Translations under genes and position numbers: made by a program
Shown here: piece by piece, positions 46,586 through 55,124 of the stretch
Layout: every line of letters starts with the position of its first letter
How positions within the stretch are numbered: the stretch's first letter is position 1
Source of the DNA: Paractinoplanes pyxinae
GTDB taxonomy: Bacteria; Actinomycetota; Actinomycetes; Mycobacteriales; Micromonosporaceae
DNA length: 64,000 nt
NCBI RefSeq assembly: GCF_026626335.1
Contig: NZ_JAPNTZ010000003.1
Coordinates: 62,001 to 126,000 of the forward strand
Direction of reading: 5' to 3'
Notes under the pieces: generated by a model
What the model was told of the DNA's origin: nothing
The model's input: the letters and a program-made list of their open reading frames with translations, nothing else
Database searches by the model: none

Positions 46586-47740
46586 ATGACAGTGAGAACG
46601 TTCGCGCGCGCCGGGGTCGTCCTGCTGCTCGGGCTGGGCCTCGGCCTGGCCTCGAGCTCGTCGACGCAGGCGGGCGTCAAACCGACCATCACCAAACAGG
46701 CGTGGGGCAGCGTCGGGGGCCAGACCGTCGACCGCTACACGCTGACCAACGGCAAGTTCCGCGTACGGATCCTGACGTACGGCGGAATTCTGCAGACCGT
46801 CGAGACGCCCGACCGGCACGGCCGGATGGCCAACGTCACGCTGGGCTTCGGCTCCCTCGGCGGCTACGTCACGTCGAAGAACCCGGCCTACTTCGGCGCG
46901 CTGATCGGCCGCTACGGCAACCGGATCGCCAAGGGCAAGTTCACCCTGGACGGTCAGACCTACCAGCTGGCCATCAACAACGACCCCAACTCGCTGCACG
47001 GCGGCAACGTCGGCTTCGACAAGCGGGTGTGGAGCGCCACCCCGGTGGCCGGCAGGAACACCGTCGCGCTGCGGCTGTCGTACGTCAGCCCGAACGGTGA
47101 GGAGAACTACCCGGGCACGCTGCGCACCACGGTGACGTACACGATCACCAAGAACCGCGGCATCCGGATCGACTACCGCGCCACCACCGGCAAGGCGACG
47201 GTCGTGAACCTCACCAACCACGCCTACTGGAACCTCGGCGGCGAGGGCACCGGCACCATCGACGACCACAAGCTGCAGCTCAAGGCGTCGCGGTACACGC
47301 CGGTCGACTCCACGCTGATCCCGACCGGCAAGCTCGACCGGGTCGCCGGCACGCCCATGGACTTCCGCCGGCCCACGGCCATCGGCGCGCGCAACCGCAG
47401 CAACTTCCAGCAGATCGTGTACGGGCGTGGCTACGACCACAACTGGGTGCTCGACCGGCGTACCAAGGGACTCGAGGTCGCGGCCCGGGTCAGCGACGCC
47501 GCCAGCGGCCGCACGCTGACCATCAGCACCACCGAGCCGGGCATCCAGTTCTACGGCGGCAACTTCCTGGACGGCACCTTGTACGGCACCAGCGGCAAGG
47601 CGTACCGCCAGGGTGACGGCCTCGCGCTGGAGACGCAGCACTTCCCGGACTCGCCCAACCACGCGAACTTCCCGTCGACCGTGCTGCGGCCGGGCCAGGT
47701 CCTGCGGTCGACGACCGTCTACCAATTCGGCACTTTGTAG
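46586..47740 (+). CDS. Secreted aldose 1-epimerase (mutarotase)
   Basis: 384 residues. Signal peptide about 1-31 (LASSSSTQA). Mutarotase motifs: N-R-I-A-K-G, N-N-D-P-N-S-L-H-G-G with the conserved His, N-L-T-N-H-A-Y-W-N-L with the catalytic His, and L-A-L-E-T-Q-H-F-P-D-S-P-N with the catalytic Glu. It interconverts alpha and beta anomers of aldoses such as galactose. Secretion and its place as first gene of a sugar importer operon suggest it conditions the sugar before uptake. Confidence 0.93.
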   Translation: MTVRTFARAGVVLLLGLGLGLASSSSTQAGVKPTITKQAWGSVGGQTVDRYTLTNGKFRVRILTYGGILQTVETPDRHGRMANVTLGFGSLGGYVTSKNPAYFGALIGRYGNRIAKGKFTLDGQTYQLAINNDPNSLHGGNVGFDKRVWSATPVAGRNTVALRLSYVSPNGEENYPGTLRTTVTYTITKNRGIRIDYRATTGKATVVNLTNHAYWNLGGEGTGTIDDHKLQLKASRYTPVDSTLIPTGKLDRVAGTPMDFRRPTAIGARNRSNFQQIVYGRGYDHNWVLDRRTKGLEVAARVSDAASGRTLTISTTEPGIQFYGGNFLDGTLYGTSGKAYRQGDGLALETQHFPDSPNHANFPSTVLRPGQVLRSTTVYQFGTL

Positions 47741-47751
47741 CGAGGCTTGTC

Positions 47752-48873
47752 ATGGATGAGAAAGTCGAGGAGGCCGTCTCCACCCTGGATCTGCCGCGCG
47801 CGTCGCGCCGCCGGCTGCTCTCCGGCGCGGGCTTGTTCAGCGCGTCGCTGGCCGCCGGCGCCCTGCTCAGCGCGTGCAGCGACGACAAGGCCGAGGCGGC
47901 CGGGGCCATGGGCAACTTCCCGGAGACCCCGAAGTGGAAGTTCACCTTCGTCAACCACGTGACCACCAACCCCTTCTTCACCCCGACGCAGTACGGGATG
48001 GAGGACGCGGCCGCCCTGCTCGGCATCGAGAAGCCGCAGTGGACCGGCTCGCAGAACTCGATCGTGGGCGAGATGGTCAACGCGCTCAACACCGCGATCA
48101 GCGGCAAGGTGGACGGCCTGGCGGTGGCCGTGGTCGACAAGGACGCCTTCCGCGCACCGGTCGACCAGGCGCTCGACGCGGGCATCCCGGTCGTGTCGTA
48201 CAACGCCGACGGCGCGCGCGGCGACCCGGGCACCAACCGTCTCGCGTACATCGGACAAGGTCTTTACGAGTCGGGCTACGAGCTCGGCAAGCGAGCGCTG
48301 GAAACCGTCAGCGGAGGCGAGGTGGCCGGGTTCATCGCGACGCCGGGCGCGCTCAACATCCAGCCGCGGATCGACGGCGCCCAGCAGGCGTTCCAGGACA
48401 GCGGCAAGCCCATCACCTTCACACCGGTGGCCACCAACGCCGACGTGACGAAAGGGCTTTCCATAATTGACGCGTACGCCGTGGGGCATGCGAATGTGAG
48501 CGGGATGCTAGCCGTGGACGCCGGATCCACCGCCTCGGTCGGGCAGACCGTGAAGAAGTACAACATGCGCTCGAAGAGCCTCAAGGTGGCCGGCGGCTTC
48601 GACCTGATCCCGGAGAGCCTGGCCGGGGTCAAGGACGGCAACCTCGACTACACCATCGACCAGCAGCCGTACCTGCAGGGCTTCCTGCCGGTGCTCGCGC
48701 TCTACTTCTACAAGGTGTCGGGCGGGCTGATCGCGCCCAGCGAGACGAACACCGGGCTGCTGTTCGTCACGAAGGACAACGTGGAGCCGTACCAGAACAC
48801 GAAGTCGCGCTACGAGGGCTCGACGACCGACAAGGTGCTCGTACCCCGGTCCGGGCCGATCGCGCATGGCTGA
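47752..48873 (+). CDS. Sugar-binding lipoprotein, RbsB/XylF type
   Basis: 373 residues. Twin-arginine-type signal (SRRRLLSG, residues 18-25) and lipobox L-L-S-A-C with C42. Type-1 periplasmic binding fold of the ribose/galactose cluster: N-P-F-F-T-P, V-D-G-L-A-V-A-V-V-D, A-G-I-P-V-V-S-Y-N, and the C-terminal T-I-D-Q-Q-P-Y-L-Q-G-F segment. It delivers a monosaccharide to the permease encoded next. Twelve bases after the mutarotase. Confidence 0.92.
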   Translation: MDEKVEEAVSTLDLPRASRRRLLSGAGLFSASLAAGALLSACSDDKAEAAGAMGNFPETPKWKFTFVNHVTTNPFFTPTQYGMEDAAALLGIEKPQWTGSQNSIVGEMVNALNTAISGKVDGLAVAVVDKDAFRAPVDQALDAGIPVVSYNADGARGDPGTNRLAYIGQGLYESGYELGKRALETVSGGEVAGFIATPGALNIQPRIDGAQQAFQDSGKPITFTPVATNADVTKGLSIIDAYAVGHANVSGMLAVDAGSTASVGQTVKKYNMRSKSLKVAGGFDLIPESLAGVKDGNLDYTIDQQPYLQGFLPVLALYFYKVSGGLIAPSETNTGLLFVTKDNVEPYQNTKSRYEGSTTDKVLVPRSGPIAHG

Positions 48874-49882
48874 CACCGCGGAACGGACGGCGGAGGAGGC
48901 GCCCCCGCGCGCTCCCCGGAGGGTGCTGGACGCCTTCCTCCGCCGGCGCGAGGCCAGCGTGCTGCTGGTCGCCCTGGCCCTGATGGTCTACTTCCGGGCG
49001 TCCAGCGACGTCTTCCTGAGCCGGGACAATCTGGTCAACATCGCCCAGGCCACCGCGCCCACCGCGATCGTCGCCGTGGGCATCGTGTTGCTGCTGGTCA
49101 GCGGCGAGATCGACCTGTCGGTGGGCATCGTGGCGGCGTTCGCCCCGTTCCTGCTGCACTTCGCGATCGACTACTACGGCGTGCCGGTGCTGCTCGCCCT
49201 GGTGCTGGCGCTGGCCCTGGCCGCCTTCATCGGACTGGTCAACGGCTTCATCGTCACGCAGCTGCACGTGCCGTCGTTCGTGGTCACGCTGGGCACGTTC
49301 TTCGCCGTCCAGGGGCTGCTGCTCATCACCTCGCACGCGTACCCCGTGCCCATCCCGGAGCCGGTTCAGGGAACGTTCCAGACCTGGATCGGCGCCGGGC
49401 CGTGGGCCAGCATCACCTGGGCGGTCGTGATCGTCGCGGTCTTCCATGTGGTTCTCACGCGTACGCGGTGGGGGTTGCACACCATCTCGGTCGGCGGCAA
49501 TCCGGTCGGGGCGACCGAGGCCGGCATCCGCGCCTCCCGCATCAAGATCGGCAACTTCATGATCACGAGTGCGCTGGGCGGCCTGGTCGGCATCATGGAG
49601 GCGGCCCGGATCAACACCATCGACCCCAACATCGGCGGCGGCACCACGCTGACCTTCTACGCCATCTCGGCCGCCGTCATCGGCGGCACGGCCCTGGCCG
49701 GCGGCTCCGGCACGATCGTCGGCGCGCTGCTGGGCGCCCTGGTGCTGGCCACCCTGCAGAACGGCTTCAATCTCATCGGCTACAGCGCCAACACCATCTA
49801 TCTGATCCTGGGACTGGCGATCCTGGCCTCGATGATCGCCAACCAGTACCTGTCCCGGCTGCGGCGAGCGGGGAAGTCATGA
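48866..49882 (+). CDS. Sugar ABC transporter permease, RbsC type
   Basis: 338 residues overlapping the binding-protein gene by eight bases. About ten membrane helices, S-G-E-I-D-L-S-V-G-I and the late G-G-T-A-L-A-G-G-S-G-T-I-V-G motif of CUT2 permeases. N-terminal 35 residues are cytoplasmic and charged. Confidence 0.94.
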   Translation: MADTAERTAEEAPPRAPRRVLDAFLRRREASVLLVALALMVYFRASSDVFLSRDNLVNIAQATAPTAIVAVGIVLLLVSGEIDLSVGIVAAFAPFLLHFAIDYYGVPVLLALVLALALAAFIGLVNGFIVTQLHVPSFVVTLGTFFAVQGLLLITSHAYPVPIPEPVQGTFQTWIGAGPWASITWAVVIVAVFHVVLTRTRWGLHTISVGGNPVGATEAGIRASRIKIGNFMITSALGGLVGIMEAARINTIDPNIGGGTTLTFYAISAAVIGGTALAGGSGTIVGALLGALVLATLQNGFNLIGYSANTIYLILGLAILASMIANQYLSRLRRAGKS

Positions 49883-50622
49883 CCACGGCGGCACTGCAAG
49901 CGCGGGGGATAGCCAAGCGGTTCGGCGCGCTCACCGCGCTCAGCGACATCAACCTGCACGTCGACCCGGGCGAGGTGCTGGGCCTGATCGGCGACAACGG
50001 CGCCGGCAAGTCCACCCTGATCAAGATTCTCTGCGGCTACCACCAGCCGGACGCCGGGCAGATCGTCGTCGCCGGCCAGGAGGTCACGCTGCGCAGCGTC
50101 GACCACGCCCGCTCGCTCGGCATCGACACCGTCTATCAGGATCTGGCCCTGATCAACGAGCTGTCGGTCTATCACAACATGTTCCTCAACCGGGAACTCG
50201 TGCGCTGGCCGCTGCTGAACAACCGGGCCATGAAACGCCGGGCCGAGCGCCACCTCAAGGACATGGGCGTCAACCTGCCCGACGTCGGGGTCGAGGTGGC
50301 CAAGCTCTCCGGCGGGCAGCGGCAGGCGATCGCGGTGGCCCGGTCGGTCTACTCCGACGCCAAGGTGCTGCTGCTCGACGAGCCGCTGGCCGCCATGGGA
50401 GCCAAGGAGGGCACGATGATCCTCGACGTGATCCGCGACCTCAAGCGCCGCGGGGACGTCTCGGTGATCATCATCGCGCACAACTACGCCCAGGTGCTCG
50501 ACGTGTGCGACCGGGTCAACCTGCTGCAGCACGGCCGGATCACCTTCGACAAGCGGGCCGCCGACACGTCCCTCGAGGAACTGACCGATCTGGTGGTGGC
50601 CGACTACCGGCGACGCCGATAG
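49879..50622 (+). CDS. Sugar ABC transporter ATPase, single-domain (FrcA-like)
   Basis: 247 residues; ATG overlaps the permease stop. Walker A GDNGAGKST, signature L-S-G-G-Q-R-Q-A, Walker B VLLLDEP, H-loop I-I-A-H-N. Only one ATPase domain, unlike the duplicated RbsA/XylG proteins of most CUT2 importers, so it must dimerise. Last gene of the sugar operon, ending 18 bp from the converging lysyl oxidase gene. Confidence 0.93.
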   Translation: MTTAALQARGIAKRFGALTALSDINLHVDPGEVLGLIGDNGAGKSTLIKILCGYHQPDAGQIVVAGQEVTLRSVDHARSLGIDTVYQDLALINELSVYHNMFLNRELVRWPLLNNRAMKRRAERHLKDMGVNLPDVGVEVAKLSGGQRQAIAVARSVYSDAKVLLLDEPLAAMGAKEGTMILDVIRDLKRRGDVSVIIIAHNYAQVLDVCDRVNLLQHGRITFDKRAADTSLEELTDLVVADYRRRR

Positions 50623-50639
50623 CCGGCCACGTTGTCACG

Positions 50640-52223
50640 TCAGCCCTTGATGCCGTTGACCGGGGGCACGGTCAGCGTGCGCGCCTCCGGGGTGCCGCCC
50701 AGGACGATCTGGCGCAGCGCCGAGTTGTTGGTGGTGTCCAGCTCGGCCAGCTTCTTCTCGGGGTTGGCCAGCACCTGGATGTAGTAGGTGCCGTTGGGCA
50801 GGTCGGTCACCTCGAACGACTGGCCCGGCCGGTACTGGCTGTAGGTGTCGCCGTTGCCGATGTCCAGCACCTCACGCACCGCGATCACGGTGTTGGCGCC
50901 GCACGACGTCGACAGGTCGGTGTTCTCCGGCCGCCACTTCGCGTTCGGGATGGTGAAGTCGACCGCGTCCGTGTTGGCCAGGCAGAAGGCCTCCTTGCCG
51001 CTGCGCACGGCCAGCTTCTGGGTCGAGTCGAGCAGGTTGTACTGCGCGAAGTCGGTGAAGTGCCAGTGCAGGTGACCCTCCCGCGGGTCCCACTCCATCG
51101 TGCCGGCCGGGCGGCTGCCGACCTGGTTGCCCTTGGCGTCGAAGAAGTACTGGTACGCGTCCATCAGCTCGGTGCCGGTGCGGCGGAACCCGTCGACCAG
51201 CAGCGGGGACGTGCCGGCGTTCCACACGGTGGCGCCGAAGTTCACGTACCACTTGTTGTCTTCCTGCTCCAGCGCGATCTCCCAGGCCGGCAGCGAGCGC
51301 AGGTCGGGGCGCGGTCCGCCGGTCGGGGCGGCCTTGAGCGGGGTGGGCCGCTTGGCCGGGGCGCGCAGCTCCGGAACGTACGCGGACACCTGGCGCTTGG
51401 CGTCACCCTCGGCGGTGTGGACCGAATGCTCGTCGGCCGCTGCTTCGACCGGACCGGCGTCGGCCGCCTTGATCCGGGCCAGGCCGGCCCGGTCGGTGTC
51501 GCCGTCGACCACTGTCACGCCGACCTTGGCCGTGCCCTGCTCGGCCGGGATGCCGAACAGCTGCTTGTAGACCGGGTTGACCGTCGCCGTGGCCGTGTAC
51601 TGGCCGACCGGCAGGTCGAAGGGCTGGTCATCCTCGTACGGCGGCTGGTCGACGACCTGGGCGTCCCAGCCGGCCTGCACACCCCACACCGCGCCCAGGG
51701 TGAACGGGTTGTAGCCGCCGCAGCTCTGCGGGTACGGGTTGGCAGCCGGGGCGTCGGGCCGGGTGCGCGCCGACGACCACGAGTTGCCGCAGAACGGCGT
51801 CTTGTACTCCTTGACCACCTGGCCCGCCGCGTCGGCGATCGAGATGGTGGTGAAGTCCTTGAGCCCGTTGAAGTCGGGAACCAGGCCGGCCGGCAGCGCG
51901 ACCTTCTTCTTCTTGCCGTTCTGCACCACGACCCGCTCGGCCGTGATCGGCTTGTCGTAGCCGGTGCGCTTGGCCCAGATCTCCAGCGGGTCCTTGCCCG
52001 CGATCACGTGCAGGCCGAGGTCGAACGACAGGTAGATCTCGCCGTCGTAGTCGTAGCGCTCGGCGGTCACCTGCCCGGTGGCGGCGACGAACGACAGCGG
52101 GGGCGGGGTGGCGGCGGCCTGCGCCACCCCCACGCCGGCCGCGGTGAGCGCCAGCGCGGCGGCCACGGCGCCGTACGTCATCAGGCGCGAACGCCGGCGG
52201 CGCTTCTTCAGCGGATCGGTCAT
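50640..52223 (-). CDS. Secreted lysyl oxidase-like protein
   Basis: 527 residues; ATG with GGAAGGA upstream. Signal peptide to about residue 38 (VGVAQAAA). The N-terminal 300 residues are beta-rich and unassigned. Residues about 310-510 match bacterial lysyl oxidase-family domains: D-L-R-S-L-P-A-W-E-I, F-R-R-T-G-T-E-L-M-D-A-Y-Q-Y-F, and the copper-binding H-L-H-W-H-F (H384, H386, H388). Eukaryotic enzymes use Cu and lysine tyrosylquinone to oxidise peptidyl lysine; the bacterial role is unclear. Cys residues should form disulfides outside the cell. Confidence 0.85.
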   Translation of the reverse strand: MTDPLKKRRRRSRLMTYGAVAAALALTAAGVGVAQAAATPPPLSFVAATGQVTAERYDYDGEIYLSFDLGLHVIAGKDPLEIWAKRTGYDKPITAERVVVQNGKKKKVALPAGLVPDFNGLKDFTTISIADAAGQVVKEYKTPFCGNSWSSARTRPDAPAANPYPQSCGGYNPFTLGAVWGVQAGWDAQVVDQPPYEDDQPFDLPVGQYTATATVNPVYKQLFGIPAEQGTAKVGVTVVDGDTDRAGLARIKAADAGPVEAAADEHSVHTAEGDAKRQVSAYVPELRAPAKRPTPLKAAPTGGPRPDLRSLPAWEIALEQEDNKWYVNFGATVWNAGTSPLLVDGFRRTGTELMDAYQYFFDAKGNQVGSRPAGTMEWDPREGHLHWHFTDFAQYNLLDSTQKLAVRSGKEAFCLANTDAVDFTIPNAKWRPENTDLSTSCGANTVIAVREVLDIGNGDTYSQYRPGQSFEVTDLPNGTYYIQVLANPEKKLAELDTTNNSALRQIVLGGTPEARTLTVPPVNGIKG

Positions 52224-52426
52224 GGGGTCCTTCCGGTCGGGCGGCCGCCGGGTGGGCGGCCGTTGCCGGACCATCCAAAGGAGACTCCTGTGAAGAGGCT
52301 GTGAGATCGAAGCTCGTTGGCACGAATCCGTGAGAAATATCCATCCATCGACATGCTTGAGCGCGCCCGCATCGGCCGAAAGTCAGAGATCGCGCGGGCC
52401 CGGCCCGCATCAGCAACAATTCGGAT

Positions 52427-52711
52427 ATGAGCCAGCGCCGCCGCACACCACTCCTGCTCGCCCTCACGGTCGCCGCCGGCGGGCTGACCGCCGGCTGCAC
52501 GATCCGCGAGGCGATCTGCCGCTCAGGCGAGTACCCGGTAGCCGCCGTCGACAGCACCACCGGCCGAGCCTGCGTAGCCGACGGCGACCAGCCCCCGACC
52601 GGTTTCGTCCGCTATCCCGACGGCAAGGAGCCCAAGCACGTGGACGACGAGTGGGACGTCTACTGGCGCTCCCACAAACTCGACGACCGCGGCGCGGAAG
52701 TCGCCCCATAG
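52427..52711 (+). CDS. Small lipoprotein, SCO0607-like
   Basis: 94 residues. Lipoprotein signal with lipobox L-T-A-G-C (C24), followed by T-I-R-E-A-I-C-R-S-G-E-Y-P-V and a second C in R-A-C-V, then P-P-x-G-F-V-R-Y-P-x-G-K-x-P. This pattern matches the SCO0607 family of streptomycete lipoproteins, function unknown. Divergent from the lysyl oxidase gene across about 200 bp in which I see no further gene. Confidence 0.8.
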   Translation: MSQRRRTPLLLALTVAAGGLTAGCTIREAICRSGEYPVAAVDSTTGRACVADGDQPPTGFVRYPDGKEPKHVDDEWDVYWRSHKLDDRGAEVAP

Positions 52712-52735
52712 GTGTGCGTGGATTAATCTTGGGCG

Positions 52736-53551
52736 ATGAACGCATGGGGACTGGCTCGTCTGGCCGCCGTCGCGACTCTGGCGCTGGGCGCTGTCGCGGG
52801 GTGTGCCAAAGAGGACACCGGGGGAACCGCCGAGGGTGGGGTGGCGCTGGTCAAGGCGGGGACCCTGACGACCTGCACCCACCTGCCGTACGCGCCGTTC
52901 CAGTCGAAGGACGACAGCGGCAAGGTGGTCGGCTTCGACGTCGCGCTGATCGACCTGGTGGCGGCCAAGCTCAAGGTCACGCAGGCGATCGTGGACACGC
53001 CGTTCGAGGGCATCAAGTCGGGCGCCGACCTCAACTCGGGCAAGTGTGACGTGGCCGCGGCCGGCATGACCATCACCGACGAGCGCAAGAAGGTGCTCGA
53101 CTTCTCCGATCCCTACTTCGACGCCACCCAGGCGCTCAACACGCTGCCCGGCAAAGAGGTCAAGACCCTCGAGGAGCTCAAGGGCCAGCGCATCGGCGTG
53201 CAGGGCGGCACCACCGGCGACGACTACATCAAGGCGCAGGTCAAGGAGAAGAGCCTCGACCTCGAGGTGGTCGCCTACAAAGACCTGGCCGCGCTGCAGC
53301 AGGCCCTGGCGACCAACCAGGTGGCGGCCGCGGTCGGCGACCTCCCGGTCTGGAACGACTACATCAAGGCCAACCCGGGCAAGGCCGTCGTGACGGCCGG
53401 GTTCGACACCGGCGAGCAGTACGGGTTCGCCGTCAAGAAGGGCAACGCCGAGCTGCTGAAGGCGGTCAACGACGCGATCTCGGCGGCGCGCACCGACGGC
53501 ACGTACGACAAGATCTATGCGCAGTGGATCGGCGAGAAGCCCGCTTCATGA
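52736..53551 (+). CDS. Polar amino-acid-binding lipoprotein (GlnH/ArtJ type)
   Basis: 271 residues, lipobox V-A-G-C (C23). Type-3 solute-binding fold: Y-A-P-F-Q-S, G-F-D-V-A-L-I-D-L-V, D-V-A-A-A-G-M-T-I-T-D-E-R, G-V-Q-G-G-T-T-G. It captures a polar amino acid for the permease and ATPase encoded next. Ligand not readable from sequence. Confidence 0.93.
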   Translation: MNAWGLARLAAVATLALGAVAGCAKEDTGGTAEGGVALVKAGTLTTCTHLPYAPFQSKDDSGKVVGFDVALIDLVAAKLKVTQAIVDTPFEGIKSGADLNSGKCDVAAAGMTITDERKKVLDFSDPYFDATQALNTLPGKEVKTLEELKGQRIGVQGGTTGDDYIKAQVKEKSLDLEVVAYKDLAALQQALATNQVAAAVGDLPVWNDYIKANPGKAVVTAGFDTGEQYGFAVKKGNAELLKAVNDAISAARTDGTYDKIYAQWIGEKPAS

Positions 53552-54342
53552 AGCTCAGCCCGCGCCGGCGGCGCCGCGTCTTCCGCGTCGCCGGCTATGT
53601 GATCTTTGTGCTGGTCATCGTGGCCGTGCTCGCGGCCGCCGACTGGGGCCGGCTGTCCGACGCGTTCTTCCGGTCCGACGTGGCCGGCAGCATGTTCCCC
53701 GAGGCGATCACCATCGCGCTGCGGAACACGATCATTTACACGTTGCTGGCGTTCGTGTTCGGCCTGACGCTGGGGCTGATTCTGGCCCTGATGCGGCTGT
53801 CGACGATCCTGCCCTACCGCTGGTTCGCCACCGCGTACATCGAATTGTTCCGGGGCCTGCCCGCGCTGCTGGTGCTGTTCATGATCGGCTACGGCGTGCC
53901 GCTGGCCTTCCCCGACCGTGAGATCCCGGGCGGCGTGTACGGCTCGGTCACCGTCGGCCTGGGCCTGACCGCCGCCGCGTACATGGCCGAGACGATCCGC
54001 GCCGGCATCCAGGCCGTTCCCAAGGGCCAATTGGAAGCGGCCCGTACGCTGGGCATGTCGCATCCCCGGGCGATGGTCTCGATCGTGCTGCCCCAGGCGT
54101 TCCGCATCGTCATCCCCCCGCTGACCAACGAGATCATCCTGCTCACCAAGGACACTTCCCTGGTGTACGTGCTCGGCGTGACGTCGTCGACGATCGAGCT
54201 CACCAAGTTCGCCGGCGACACGCTCAACTCGCGGGTCAACCCGACCCCGCTGGTCGTGGCCGGACTGCTCTACCTGGTGATCACCCTGCCCCTGTCGCAG
54301 CTGGTGCGGGGGCTGGAGCGCCGGGCCGCGAGGGAGAGGTGA
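53548..54342 (+). CDS. Polar amino-acid ABC transporter permease
   Basis: 264 residues; ATG overlaps the binding-protein stop. HisM/GlnP-type permease with about six helices. The ATPase-contacting loop reads [11 protein letters not shown], and the F-R-G-L-P-A-L-L motif of amino-acid permeases is present. Confidence 0.94.
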   Translation: MKLSPRRRRRVFRVAGYVIFVLVIVAVLAAADWGRLSDAFFRSDVAGSMFPEAITIALRNTIIYTLLAFVFGLTLGLILALMRLSTILPYRWFATAYIELFRGLPALLVLFMIGYGVPLAFPDREIPGGVYGSVTVGLGLTAAAYMAETIRAGIQAVPKGQLEAARTLGMSHPRAMVSIVLPQAFRIVIPPLTNEIILLTKDTSLVYVLGVTSSTIELTKFAGDTLNSRVNPTPLVVAGLLYLVITLPLSQLVRGLERRAARER

Positions 54343-54347
54343 CGGGC

Positions 54348-55124
54348 ATGGCGGCGATCGAGATCGGCGGCCTGCACAAGTCGTTCGGGTCGCTGGAGGT
54401 GCTGCGCGGCATCGACCTGACCGTGGAGACGGGCGAGGTGGTGTGCGTCATCGGCCCGTCCGGTTCCGGCAAGTCGACCCTGCTGCGCTGCGTGAACTTC
54501 CTCGAGGAGCCGACCCGCGGGTCGATCCGGGTGGCCGGCGTCGAGGTCACCGACCCGGACTGCGACATCGACGCCGTACGCCGGGGTATCGGCATGGTCT
54601 TCCAGCAGTTCAACCTGTTCGGGCACCTGACCGTCCGCGAGAACGTGACCATCGCCCAGCGCCGGGTGCTCCGGCGCAGCCGGGCCGAGGCCGACCGCAT
54701 CGCCGGCGTGAACCTCGACCGCGTGGGCCTGGCCGACAAGGCAGCTTCCTATCCGGCGCAGCTCTCCGGCGGTCAGCAGCAGCGGGTCGCCATCGCCCGC
54801 GCCCTGGCCATGGATCCGCAGCTGATGCTGTTCGACGAGCCGACCAGCGCGCTCGACCCGGAACTGGTGGGCGAGGTGCTGGCGGTCATGCGGGGCCTGG
54901 TCGCCGACGGCATGACGATGCTGGTGGTCACGCACGAGATGGCCTTCGCCCGCGAGGTGGCCTCGCGCGTCGTGTTCATGGACGGCGGCCTGATCGTCGA
55001 GCAGGGCCCGCCGGCCGAGGTGTTCGGGAAGCCGCGCGAGGAGCGCACCCGCGCCTTCCTGCACCGCGTGCTCGAGCCGACCCGGGTCAGCGAGTCCGAG
55101 ATCGGCGCCCACCTCACGGACTGA
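54348..55124 (+). CDS. Polar amino-acid ABC transporter ATPase (GlnQ type)
   Basis: 258 residues from the ATG at 54348; a GTG at 54339 overlapping the permease stop is the alternative. Walker [17 protein letters not shown], signature [10 protein letters not shown], Walker [16 protein letters not shown]-loop VTHEM. Completes the three-gene importer. The end overlaps the converging LuxR gene by 11 bp. Confidence 0.95.
   Translation: MAAIEIGGLHKSFGSLEVLRGIDLTVETGEVVCVIGPSGSGKSTLLRCVNFLEEPTRGSIRVAGVEVTDPDCDIDAVRRGIGMVFQQFNLFGHLTVRENVTIAQRRVLRRSRAEADRIAGVNLDRVGLADKAASYPAQLSGGQQQRVAIARALAMDPQLMLFDEPTSALDPELVGEVLAVMRGLVADGMTMLVVTHEMAFAREVASRVVFMDGGLIVEQGPPAEVFGKPREERTRAFLHRVLEPTRVSESEIGAHLTD

Noticed and set aside
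52224..52426. Possible small gene or riboswitch between the lysyl oxidase and lipoprotein genes
   Set aside because: No start with ribosome site and coding bias, and no recognisable structured RNA element; only short GC-rich palindromes.
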